Assembly: GCF_015476115.1 (NCBI RefSeq)
Contig: NZ_CP064295.1
Location: forward strand, 2,722,001 to 2,786,000
Origin: Aegicerativicinus sediminis
GTDB lineage: Bacteria > Bacteroidota > Bacteroidia > Flavobacteriales > Flavobacteriaceae
Direction of reading: 5' to 3'
Length of the DNA stretch: 64,000 bases
Below, one piece after another: positions 46,068-54,714 of this stretch. The first letter of the stretch is position 1, and each line of letters begins with the position of its first letter. The notes under the pieces are model-generated. The model saw nothing but the letters and a program-made list of their open reading frames with translations. It was not told the DNA's origin and made no database searches. The translations under genes and the position numbers were made by a program.

Positions 46068-47693
46068 TTAATCGTCATAATTATCCAGGATTTGCATATC
46101 CGATTGTCCTTGGTGCCATAATGCAATCAGACGTTTTTTCACATCGGGATATTGGCCACTAACATCCTGGCTTTCCATAGGGTCATTTTTCAAATTATAT
46201 AATTCGAATTCCCTATTGTCTGTAGGACGAAATGATTGAACCAATTTCCAATCTCCTTGACGAATCATCGATCGTAGGGCATGTTCAATGGACCATATTT
46301 CATCGCTTGCATGGATCTTTTCGGTCGCACCAACCATATACGGTAAAGCACTTTTGCCAGTATAATTTCTAGATGTTCCCGTTAGCTCTTGAAATGATTT
46401 TTTAACCCCTGCAATTTCATAGAAGGTGGGTGCCCAGTCGGTCAGTTTCATAAATTCCTTCACCTTTTGTCCTTTTCTGTTGGAATTAGGTAATTTGATA
46501 ATCATTGGCACTCTTAAGCCTCCTTCATAGGAATATTGTTTGTGATATCGAAATGGGGCCGAACCTGCTTCCGCCCATTCTTTGTCATAGGAAACAAAGG
46601 AGATTGGGGTTCCCATATCTTCATACTTATCTGAATATTCTTTTTGAAGAAGCTCCATGAAACCGGGTCTATAATAAAAATTTTCAGCAGCCGCACCATT
46701 ATCACTTACAAACACAATTACTGTGTTTTCATATTCACCCATATCCTTCAAAACTTTAATAAGCCTTCCAACATGATAATCCAGATTGTCTACCATTCCG
46801 GCATAAAGTTCCATTTTTCGCGCTTCAATTTTTCTTTTCATGGGTGATAAAGAATCCCAAGGGGCTATATTTGGGTGAAGGGGAGGTAATTGGTGATTAT
46901 CTGAGATAATTCCGGCGATTTTGAGTCTCTGCAAATTTCTTTCTCTTAGTTTAATGTACCCTTCGTCATATCGACCTTCATATTTTTTCCAATAAGCCTC
47001 ATCTACTTGTAGAGGCCAATGAGGCGAAGTATAGGCTGCAAAGGCAAAGAATGGTTGTCGTTTTACCGCCCCATCTTTAATGTATTTTATAAGTGAATCT
47101 GTATAAACTTGGGTAGAGTAAGCACCTTTTGGCCAATCTGAAGGTTTCCCATTGTTCGTGTAAATAGAAACAGGATCATTATTTTGTATTCCTACATTAC
47201 TGTAATGACTCCCCGCCCCTTGGAGGAGAACAAATGAATTATCGAATCCTTTGGCTTGTGGGTTTTGATAATCTTTTTTTCCTAAATGCCATTTTCCTGC
47301 CATATAAGTTTGGTACCCCACAGTTTTTAATACTTCCGGGATTGTTTTAACACGGTCGGTAAGATACCCCTCATAACCCCATTTATGTTCTTGTCGATAA
47401 AATTGACACCCAACACCAGCCAAATGGTTGTCAACTCCTGTAAGAAGAGATGCTCTGGTGGGCGCACAGGAGGGCATGGAATAATAATTGGTATAAATGG
47501 TTCCCTCTTCGGCTAACTGATCAATATTTGGTGTTTCAATGTCACTACCAAAACAACCTAGATCAGCATAACCTAAGTCATCTGCCACAATCAATAAAAT
47601 ATTTGGTGGTTGTTCAGATTGACCATAGGAGTGAAGGAATGGGAATAATAAAACAATGCTAAGGAGAAGGGGATTTAAAACCTGTTTGGCCAT
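46068..47693 (-). CDS. sulfatase family protein (arylsulfatase-like)
   Basis: A 541-residue type I sulfatase with a signal peptide ending near SYGQ. Metal ligands are in LLIVADDLGYADLGCFG. The formylglycine motif CxPxR is SCAPTRASLLTG with C76, and AGKWHLGK and VIVFVSDNGAAAENFY supply further active-site residues. It removes sulfate esters from an unknown substrate, possibly a sulfated algal glycan. No SusC/D pair is near, so this is not a classic polysaccharide locus. A formylglycine-generating enzyme must be encoded elsewhere. Confidence 0.94.
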   Translation of the reverse strand: MAKQVLNPLLLSIVLLFPFLHSYGQSEQPPNILLIVADDLGYADLGCFGSDIETPNIDQLAEEGTIYTNYYSMPSCAPTRASLLTGVDNHLAGVGCQFYRQEHKWGYEGYLTDRVKTIPEVLKTVGYQTYMAGKWHLGKKDYQNPQAKGFDNSFVLLQGAGSHYSNVGIQNNDPVSIYTNNGKPSDWPKGAYSTQVYTDSLIKYIKDGAVKRQPFFAFAAYTSPHWPLQVDEAYWKKYEGRYDEGYIKLRERNLQRLKIAGIISDNHQLPPLHPNIAPWDSLSPMKRKIEARKMELYAGMVDNLDYHVGRLIKVLKDMGEYENTVIVFVSDNGAAAENFYYRPGFMELLQKEYSDKYEDMGTPISFVSYDKEWAEAGSAPFRYHKQYSYEGGLRVPMIIKLPNSNRKGQKVKEFMKLTDWAPTFYEIAGVKKSFQELTGTSRNYTGKSALPYMVGATEKIHASDEIWSIEHALRSMIRQGDWKLVQSFRPTDNREFELYNLKNDPMESQDVSGQYPDVKKRLIALWHQGQSDMQILDNYDD

Positions 47694-47897
47694 AAAATTA
47701 ATTATTAATGTAAGTCGGTATTTAAGAAGTTCGTGGGGGAGAGCTGTCTGAAATATACAAAATTTGCAAGTTTTTTCTTTATTTCATTTTTTTGAAAAGT
47801 CTTGAAAAGTATCGTTTCTTTATTCTTTTGTAACCCTTAAGTTTGTAGGTCTATTTTAGAGCCGGCTTTAAAGTAGAATAAAATTAACTCCTTTCTC

Positions 47898-49193
47898 ATG
47901 AAAAATTTCTTATTGCTATTGCTTCTGGTTTCATTTGGTAACCTTACAGCTTCCTATGGCCAAAAACTTAATCGTACCGAAAAGAAAATTTTAAAATCTG
48001 TCGAAGCTAACAATATAGAGGCTATAGAATTTCTTAAAGAGGTTGTGAATATTAACAGCGGCACCATGAATCATGAGGGTGTTAAAGAGGTTGGTAAGGT
48101 GTTTGGAGATGCCTTTGAACAAATTGGTTTTAACACTTCCTGGATAGATATGTCGGAAGTTAATCGTGCAGGGCATTTGTTTGCAGAGATAAAAGGAAAT
48201 AGGGGTAAACGCGTATTGCTTATTGGGCATTTAGACACGGTTTTTGAGGCCGATAGTCCATTTCAAGAATTTACAATGGTCAACGATAGTATTGCCCATG
48301 CCCCAGGAGGAAATGATATGAAGGGTGGTAACGTTATAATTTTATACGCCTTAAAGGCTTTGGCAGACAATGGGTTGCTCAAGGATGCCCAAATAATTGC
48401 GGCGTTTACGGGAGATGAAGAAGCTACTGGTAAGCCGCTTTCTATTAGTAGAAAACCCTTGATAGATGCTGGTAAGCGAAGTGACATTGCATTAGGTTTT
48501 GAAAATTCAACTGGATATAATGAAGCCACCATTACAAGAAGAGGTTCATCTGATTGGAAGGTTGAAACCAGTGGTGTTAGGGCCCATTCCTCTGAAATTT
48601 TTAGTGATCGGGTAGGTGCGGGAGCAATTTTTGAAATGTCTAGAATTATTAATGAATTTTATAATAAGGTAAAAGGAGAAGAGTTTTTAACATTTAATCC
48701 AGGTATTTTGTTAGGCGGCACACAAATGAATTATCAACAAGAATTAAGCAAGGGTGATGTATTTGGAAAAAGTAACGTGGTTGCCCAAACTGCTGTGGTT
48801 TATGGTGGTCTACGCTTTATTTCTGAAGAACAAAAGGAAAATGCAAGAGCGAAGATGCGAGAAATTGCAGCTAACAATTTACCCAATACTTCCGCCAAAA
48901 TTTCCTTCATAGATAGTTATCCTGCCATGGCCCCAACAGAAGGTAATATGGCAGTTTTAGATGAATTAAGCCAGGTTAGCCAAGCATTGGGACAAGGTAA
49001 GGTTGAGCCTTATGATCCCTTAAAGCGGGGTGCTGCGGATGTCTCTTTTGTAGCTGCGTATACTGATTGCTTAGATGGATTAGGGGCAATGGGAGATTTT
49101 GGCCATACGCCTCAAGAAACTGTGAATCTGAATACTTTTGAAAATTTAACCAAAAGGGCAGCATTATTGATTTACAGATTAATTAATCAATAG
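47898..49193 (+). CDS. secreted M20 family metallopeptidase
   Basis: A 431-residue di-zinc peptidase of the glutamate carboxypeptidase/CPG2 type with signal peptide MKNFLLLLLLVSFGNLTASY. Metal-site motifs are LLIGHLDTVFE, PGGNDMKGG, FTGDEEATG and the C-terminal FGHTPQETVNL. The dimerisation domain takes about 200-320. A -7-like TAAGTTTG lies at 47838-47845. The last seven bases overlap the convergent DUF6090 gene. Confidence 0.92.
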   Translation: MKNFLLLLLLVSFGNLTASYGQKLNRTEKKILKSVEANNIEAIEFLKEVVNINSGTMNHEGVKEVGKVFGDAFEQIGFNTSWIDMSEVNRAGHLFAEIKGNRGKRVLLIGHLDTVFEADSPFQEFTMVNDSIAHAPGGNDMKGGNVIILYALKALADNGLLKDAQIIAAFTGDEEATGKPLSISRKPLIDAGKRSDIALGFENSTGYNEATITRRGSSDWKVETSGVRAHSSEIFSDRVGAGAIFEMSRIINEFYNKVKGEEFLTFNPGILLGGTQMNYQQELSKGDVFGKSNVVAQTAVVYGGLRFISEEQKENARAKMREIAANNLPNTSAKISFIDSYPAMAPTEGNMAVLDELSQVSQALGQGKVEPYDPLKRGAADVSFVAAYTDCLDGLGAMGDFGHTPQETVNLNTFENLTKRAALLIYRLINQ

Positions 49194-50221
49194 ACTAATA
49201 CATTTCTGCCAGTGCATTCATAAGTCGTAGGACATTCATTTGGAATTTCCACTTCAATTCTATCCCCTTTATTTAAAAATATATGTCTTACCACATTTTT
49301 TCGAATTGATATCTCTGGGGCATTTCTATTGGGAACCTTAATTTTTATACGGTCGTATTTTGAATTATAAATTAAAATAAAATATCGTTGATTTGAATCA
49401 GCTTTGAATTGTCCATTATCGCACCCAATATTTAACATAGGTGAAAATCCGAAACCTTCAGCAAATTCTATAGTCTCATTTCCTTTAATATTGTTTTGAA
49501 GCACCTTAATTTTAATATTTAATTCCACGATATTGCCCATTGTATTATTTGCAGAAAACATCATATCCTCATTCAGCAAGTGTAATTGTCTCATCCTTGT
49601 AATGAAACTAGGATCTTCTAATAAGTTCAAAATAGTTTGCTTCAAATAGCCTTTGTCTATCCGTTCGGGTTTTCCAAGAAACGCATCTAGATTTTTTTGA
49701 GCGATTTCATTAATTTCTTCCGAGAATTTTTCGAACTCATTACTTGATTGTACTAATGTTTCCAAACTATAAATCAAATCCCAATATGGGCCAGACAAAT
49801 CCTGCTTTCTGTCTAGAAGATTGGTAACCGAGGTTCCTCTAAAAAAATTACCATCTATTGTTCCATAGGGGTATGAGGTTAGTTCTTGAAACATTAACCT
49901 CTCTAATGATTGAATGTCTGTCGTATCATTTGAATTAATAGTACCATCAATCACTTTTTTTGAAATGGAATCAAAACTTTCAAGGGTTGAATATAATTTG
50001 TTGGAATTGCTAAACATTGAGGAAGTGTATTCTTCAATGTCTCCCACCAACTTGTCTATTTCTTTGGCAATTTTTCGTTCTTCATTCCAGTTATTTACCC
50101 GTAGGGCGATAAGTATTCCTATTACTACCAATAGTATTTCTCCTAACGCATAAAGTATGTATTTGGAAGTGCTATTGACCCGCAGTTGATTCAACCGGAT
50201 ATTTCTAAATATTTTGACCAT
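49187..50221 (-). CDS. DUF6090 protein with C-terminal extension (paralogue C)
   Basis: The longest copy at 344 residues. N-terminus MVKIFRNIRLNQLR and helix YALGEILLVVIGILIALRVN are clear family features, but the mid-region motif is diverged (TSVTNLLDRKQDLSGP). About 100 extra C-terminal residues form a beta-rich segment (RYFILIYNSKYDRIKIKVPN) with three cysteines (CDNG, CPTTYEC). It starts 29 bases after the stop of paralogue D. Confidence 0.82.
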   Translation of the reverse strand: MVKIFRNIRLNQLRVNSTSKYILYALGEILLVVIGILIALRVNNWNEERKIAKEIDKLVGDIEEYTSSMFSNSNKLYSTLESFDSISKKVIDGTINSNDTTDIQSLERLMFQELTSYPYGTIDGNFFRGTSVTNLLDRKQDLSGPYWDLIYSLETLVQSSNEFEKFSEEINEIAQKNLDAFLGKPERIDKGYLKQTILNLLEDPSFITRMRQLHLLNEDMMFSANNTMGNIVELNIKIKVLQNNIKGNETIEFAEGFGFSPMLNIGCDNGQFKADSNQRYFILIYNSKYDRIKIKVPNRNAPEISIRKNVVRHIFLNKGDRIEVEIPNECPTTYECTGRNVLVY

Positions 50222-50250
50222 TCACAACCAATTTTTTTGCTTATAAAATA

Positions 50251-51000
50251 TCACTCATTTCTATCCGCAAGCTTATCGATAGAATTAATTAAGCCTTGGG
50301 ACATTTTTTTATACATAATCCATTCTTCAATCTGCATTCCATCAGATTTGGCATAGATTAAAGCCTGAAAGTATGATTGGTTTTTTGCCAATTCATTTAG
50401 GTCTATCGGAGGTAGGTCAAACGACTTTTGGAACATAACTTGGATTCCCTGCTGAGTTGCAAATATTTCTTTCGTAATGATGGGTAAAATCAACTGATTC
50501 GTGACGTAAAAATTTGAATTATCATTATTTCTGTTATTCGAATTCAAAGCATAATATTGAAACAGCTTTTTTCTAATACTATCAACTGCAATCAGATTGA
50601 TTTTTCCAGATGCGACTGCTTCATCAAAAGTTGATCTAGAAGTACTGAAATAATTATCATAAATCAAGCCTATTTGGTAACGCATAAATTGTGGAAGTTT
50701 GCTATCGTCTGGAGATGCCAATATGCTAATGATGCTATCTATCCGAACATTTCGTTCTTGGGTTTGGACAATATTGAAGTCTAACTGTTCAATATCATCC
50801 TGTAGATCCCTTTTTAAATTTACATACAGTTTTTGAGCCTCTTTTTTTGAAACCCTATTATCGTTCCATTTGTTGATCTGCAAAGCAATCAATATCCCCA
50901 AAACCACCAAAAATAATTCTCCTATGGCATAAATAAGGTATTTGGTGATTTTGTTGTTGCTAATCATCGAATGTCTAAGTTTTCTGAAAAAGGGAATCAT
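50251..51000 (-). CDS. DUF6090 membrane-anchored protein (paralogue D)
   Basis: A 249-residue copy: MIPFFRKLRHSM, helix YAIGELFLVVLGILIALQIN, and mid-motif RSTFDEAVASGKINLIAVDS with FQYYA. The ATG overlaps the YceI stop (ATGA), so it is translationally coupled to YceI, which in turn overlaps the di-haem cytochrome gene. Function unknown. Confidence 0.85.
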   Translation of the reverse strand: MIPFFRKLRHSMISNNKITKYLIYAIGELFLVVLGILIALQINKWNDNRVSKKEAQKLYVNLKRDLQDDIEQLDFNIVQTQERNVRIDSIISILASPDDSKLPQFMRYQIGLIYDNYFSTSRSTFDEAVASGKINLIAVDSIRKKLFQYYALNSNNRNNDNSNFYVTNQLILPIITKEIFATQQGIQVMFQKSFDLPPIDLNELAKNQSYFQALIYAKSDGMQIEEWIMYKKMSQGLINSIDKLADRNE

Positions 51001-51521
51001 TTAGGGAAGGTTGCTTCAAATAGTATGAGTACATCATCGGCCAAGACAAAGCTATCACCGCCAACCCCAAATTCTTGGCGATTTATTGAAAATTGTCCCT
51101 TAACTAAAATTGATTTTCCATTTTGGGTATATGTTATCGGTATTTCTACTAACTGGGTTGTTTCCCTTATCCTTAAATTAAATTTCCCGGTCAATTTACC
51201 TTTCTTAGTCTCTTTTAGGGATATAGAATTTAAAGTAATCAGGGGATAAGCCTGTGTATCAAAATAATCATCGTTGATTAAGTGTTTATCTCTTAAGGCA
51301 ATCCCTGTTTTTATGGTTTTTGCATACACTTTTCCTGAAAGTGATGCAGATTCCCATTGGTTTTTTTTTAGATATAGTTGTGCTTGTATGCTATCAAAAT
51401 GGCCATCTACCATTATCCCAGCATTCTTTATTTGGAAATCAACCTTTATACTGCTAGCATCGGTTTGGGCAACTATTTGAACGTATGAAATTAGACCTAT
51501 AAGAACTACGAGCTTTTTCAT
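50997..51521 (-). CDS. YceI family periplasmic protein (copy 2)
   Basis: A 174-residue YceI barrel with a cleavable signal (MKKLVVLIGLISYVQIVAQ) and no lipobox, unlike copy 1. Recognisable strands include IKNAGIMVDGHFDSIQAQLY, DDYFDTQAYPLITLNSISL and GQFSINRQEFGVGG. It overlaps the cytochrome gene upstream and the DUF6090 gene downstream by four bases each (ATGA), making a coupled trio. YceI proteins bind isoprenoids; a role with cytochromes has been seen for relatives fused or paired with cytochrome b, so an electron-transfer link is plausible but inferred. Confidence 0.9.
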   Translation of the reverse strand: MKKLVVLIGLISYVQIVAQTDASSIKVDFQIKNAGIMVDGHFDSIQAQLYLKKNQWESASLSGKVYAKTIKTGIALRDKHLINDDYFDTQAYPLITLNSISLKETKKGKLTGKFNLRIRETTQLVEIPITYTQNGKSILVKGQFSINRQEFGVGGDSFVLADDVLILFEATFPK

Positions 51522-53041
51522 AAGGACTTAAGATATGAAATGAGTGCCTTTTTGTCATTTTCGGCCAAATCTAATCCGAATGGATGCCCCAAAACAGGAC
51601 CAACCTTTTTCCAAGCAGGAAAAAATCCCTTTGGTTGGTAATCATCTTTTAATCTGGCCGCATTTAAAAGTTCCTCCAATGACCTTATACTTCCGTTATG
51701 TAGAAGAGCTTGCCGATTCCACACCCCAATTAAACTTGGTATTTTGTAGTAACCAGTTCCCCGTCTACTTTCCAAGGCTAGGGTTGGGTCGGTACCGACC
51801 GAAATATCAAAAACATTATATTTTGCTTTATGCTCTTTTGGTACTTCAAATCCGTCCACTGGAGTAAGCGCGTTATTCGTATATAGCGGAGGGGTATGGC
51901 AACTTACGCAACCTTGTTCTGCAAATAGTCGTTCGCCTTGTTTAAGCTCATCTTCAGAAAATTTTTCTGGAGATTTAGGAGCTTCCAAACTAGTAAGAAA
52001 TTGTGCCAAGGCATATAATTGTGCATCTGAAAATCTACTAAATCTTTGATAGATACTTTTATCTTCACTCGGCCATCGCCTAATTACAGTAGTGCCGTTA
52101 TATTTATCCATACGGTCAGCTTCTTCATTGAGAGTGGCATATAACATAATGTCGACAAGGCCTTTATTCTGCACTAAACCCGTATGGTCTAAATATTTTC
52201 TCTCTTTCAAATTATATAAATCTGGGATGCTGGTAGGACTGCCTAAAACTGTGCCGTGTCTGTGCATTACTCCGCCATAAGTATTTTCTAATGTGGCAAT
52301 AAAATCATCATTAGAAATGATCCGCATCCTCTGTTGGGCTGGAGATTCCATCCAATAAGCACCAAACAAATTTCCTGAGAATCTTTGGCCAATATGAGTT
52401 TTCATGGTATCAGGAACACTGGGGTTAATAAGGGCACTTCGTATTGAGTTCCCAAAACTCTGATCAAATGGATAATTTCCTTGGCCTCCTTTTAAAATGC
52501 CTCCATCTGGCATTACTTTGGTATGACATGTATTACAAGACCTACCTGTAATCTCTAGCTTACCTTTTTCGCGAATCACCACTTTAAAAAATGGCACAAT
52601 ACCATCTTTGGTTACCGGCATATTAAATTTTTCAAAATCGTGCTGATAATCTTGCAACTGTAAAGAATCAAAAGGATCCACGTCAAGGCCCCATTCATAA
52701 ACTAGTTCTCCAGCTTTTATCCAATCTTGCTCTGTTTTTAATTGATTTTGGTCAAAAGCTATTTCTGGATTTAACCCTTTTAATTGTTCATAATACCCCT
52801 CTGGCTCTCGCCCGGGTAAATACAATGGATATGTTTTGTAAATCTTGGTTTCCTTTAATTTGTAGTATTGAGAATCGGGAACATGGGAAATTTTTACTGA
52901 AGCATCCGCAAGTGGCAACATATGGCTTTCCAAATTTGCCTCCGTGAAAACTTTTGGTACGGTTGATTTATACCTTATAATAAATCCAGTAAATAAAAAT
53001 GCTATTAATAGGAGGGAGGTAATTAGTTGCATTTTTTTCAT
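51518..53041 (-). CDS. di-haem cytochrome c peroxidase/MauG-like protein
   Basis: A 507-residue exported protein with an N-terminal membrane anchor or signal (MKKMQLITSLLLIAFLFTGF). Two haem c sites: CNTCH (in ITGRSCNTCHTKVMPDG) and CVSCH (in AEQGCVSCHTPPLYTN). The second domain shows the peroxidase-like pattern YKIPSLIGVWNRQALLHNGS with a likely distal His/Met region. It fits the CcpA/MauG superfamily, and peroxide reduction versus oxidative protein modification cannot be decided. First gene of the coupled YceI-DUF6090 set. Confidence 0.85.
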   Translation of the reverse strand: MKKMQLITSLLLIAFLFTGFIIRYKSTVPKVFTEANLESHMLPLADASVKISHVPDSQYYKLKETKIYKTYPLYLPGREPEGYYEQLKGLNPEIAFDQNQLKTEQDWIKAGELVYEWGLDVDPFDSLQLQDYQHDFEKFNMPVTKDGIVPFFKVVIREKGKLEITGRSCNTCHTKVMPDGGILKGGQGNYPFDQSFGNSIRSALINPSVPDTMKTHIGQRFSGNLFGAYWMESPAQQRMRIISNDDFIATLENTYGGVMHRHGTVLGSPTSIPDLYNLKERKYLDHTGLVQNKGLVDIMLYATLNEEADRMDKYNGTTVIRRWPSEDKSIYQRFSRFSDAQLYALAQFLTSLEAPKSPEKFSEDELKQGERLFAEQGCVSCHTPPLYTNNALTPVDGFEVPKEHKAKYNVFDISVGTDPTLALESRRGTGYYKIPSLIGVWNRQALLHNGSIRSLEELLNAARLKDDYQPKGFFPAWKKVGPVLGHPFGLDLAENDKKALISYLKSL

Positions 53042-53087
53042 GGCAGAGGTATGTTTTTAGTTCATTTCAAACGGTTTTACTTGGCAC

Positions 53088-53207
53088 TTAAATTGAATCG
53101 CTACTGGTGTTATTCTTCATTTCTTTGCGATATTTAAAAATTACCTTAATAATAACCCTCAATACGAGGGCTGCGGCAACTACATAAATTATGGTTTCGG
53201 TATCCAT
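53088..53207 (-). CDS. 39-residue single-helix membrane protein beside DUF6090
   Basis: Short ORF, ATG 53207 to TAA 53088-53090, beginning MDTETIIYVVAAALVLRVII and ending in a basic, then Ser/Asn/Asp-rich tail (KYRKEMKNNTSSDSI). One membrane helix spans about 6-24. It matches the 41563-41694 ORF without gaps over 26 residues. It lies between the DUF6090 trio (83 bases away) and the di-haem cytochrome gene (46 bases away) on the same strand. Confidence 0.6.
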   Translation of the reverse strand: MDTETIIYVVAAALVLRVIIKVIFKYRKEMKNNTSSDSI

Positions 53208-53290
53208 TTGCTATAAACTTATTTAAATGAAAGTTTCATCAATATATTGAAAATTAAATAAATGAGAACTACCCTAGATTGTAATTAATC

Positions 53291-54004
53291 CTAGCTGTCC
53301 AATTCTTTTTTAATTGCCTGCTGCAATGTGTGGTTAACCCCGTAAAACGATTTTATCTTTTCTAGACTTAAATAATGATTTGCTCTATATTTTACTATGG
53401 TTCTCTTAACCAGTTCTAGATAAGCAGGGTCGTCTAAGTTTAAAAAATAAATTCGATTACCGTAATCTATATTATCAAAGTTTGCATCTACCAAAATTTG
53501 AAGGTCATTGACAAACGCATTCTCTATATCCCTAATGCTACTATTACTCCGATTTATTTCAAACTCGTAATATTGTGCAATTTCACTTCTTAATCTCCTG
53601 TTCGATATCTGTAAGCCCTTAGCTTTAGACACTTCGTAAGCCGTTTTTATGGGGTAAAATCGTTCGAGTGTAATAACTCTTCCCATATCCACCTCAAAGC
53701 TATCTCTATTGATATGGTGCGGTACATCTTTTAAAATCCGATCGATTGATTTCTGAGCCTTAATTCGTCTTTCTAGAATCCCTTTTATTTGAATCTCATC
53801 TTGTCGTAAATTGTCCAAAATTTCGTTTAGGATATAGTTTTCATCTTCTTTTAGTTTTTTATTTTCCTGCCAGTTGTTGATTTGTAAGGCTAATAAAATG
53901 CCTATTACTACTAAAATGATTTCACCTATCGCATATAATGCATAGGATTTAGCTTTATTATTACCTAAAAATTTAATTCGCATTTTTCGAAAAATTGTTG
54001 GCAT
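53291..54004 (-). CDS. DUF6090 membrane-anchored protein (paralogue E)
   Basis: A 237-residue copy: MPTIFRKMRIKFLG, helix YAIGEIILVVIGILLALQIN, then a charged helical domain with TAYEVSKAKGLQISNRRLRS and AQYYE. Its ATG overlaps the TGA of paralogue F (TGATG). Function unknown. Confidence 0.85.
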   Translation of the reverse strand: MPTIFRKMRIKFLGNNKAKSYALYAIGEIILVVIGILLALQINNWQENKKLKEDENYILNEILDNLRQDEIQIKGILERRIKAQKSIDRILKDVPHHINRDSFEVDMGRVITLERFYPIKTAYEVSKAKGLQISNRRLRSEIAQYYEFEINRSNSSIRDIENAFVNDLQILVDANFDNIDYGNRIYFLNLDDPAYLELVKRTIVKYRANHYLSLEKIKSFYGVNHTLQQAIKKELDS

Positions 54005-54711
54005 CAGTTCTTTAATTCATTTGAAATTAAGGATATCAAATTGATGGAGCGGCTTAAAACATCTTTGTAATCGTCTGTCAATGCGCTAATAGATATTTTT
54101 CTGAATTCTAGCGCATTGATAAAGAAAGGATCTGATCGATAGGAATCCGGAATTTTTTTCATGCTAAAGATTCCTCCTGGTTGTTTTAAAAGGTATGGTC
54201 CTATTGTTTCTCTGGTGTAAGTTTCTAGGGATTCGTTCCGTTGTAGGGTGAAGTTTTTTAAATCGTTATAATAGGTGAAAATGGAATCTACTAACGATTG
54301 ATTCCTAATTAATTCCAATTTACCAGTAGACAAAAGGTTATCAAAAGTTGAAGTTTGTGGTGAAAACTTGTAGACACCAACCATCGCTAATCCAGTTGAA
54401 GGGTTGCTGAAACTATCCAAATCTCTATTAAATATTTCAGCTTTAACTGTATCTAAGACTTTGTCAGTAAATTGGAGGGTATTCAACCTATTTCTTAGAT
54501 ACAAAGTATCTTGCGCCAGATTGTGTTGCAGTTTGGTGAGGTAGAATTGTTCTTCCTTTTGATTTTTTACCTCCACCGCCCAGTTATTAAATTGTAATGC
54601 CAATAATATACCAATTACTACCAGAATAATTTCGCCTATGGCATAGACCATATAGCGACGGGCATTTTCATTGTTTAACATAGATTTCCTGAGGTTACGT
54701 AAAGTTCTCAT
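54004..54711 (-). CDS. DUF6090 membrane-anchored protein (paralogue F)
   Basis: A 235-residue copy: MRTLRNLRKSML, helix YAIGEIILVVIGILLALQFN, and the mid-motif TSTFDNLLSTGKLELIRNQS followed by IFTYYND. It starts three bases after the stop of paralogue G and overlaps paralogue E by one base, so G-F-E form one transcript. Function unknown. Confidence 0.85.
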   Translation of the reverse strand: MRTLRNLRKSMLNNENARRYMVYAIGEIILVVIGILLALQFNNWAVEVKNQKEEQFYLTKLQHNLAQDTLYLRNRLNTLQFTDKVLDTVKAEIFNRDLDSFSNPSTGLAMVGVYKFSPQTSTFDNLLSTGKLELIRNQSLVDSIFTYYNDLKNFTLQRNESLETYTRETIGPYLLKQPGGIFSMKKIPDSYRSDPFFINALEFRKISISALTDDYKDVLSRSINLISLISNELKN

Positions 54712-54714
54712 AAA

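Noticed and set aside
46068-47693. Sulfatase as part of a polysaccharide utilisation locus
   Set aside because: No SusC/SusD pair, glycoside hydrolase or further sulfatase lies nearby; neighbours are peptidases and DUF6090 genes.
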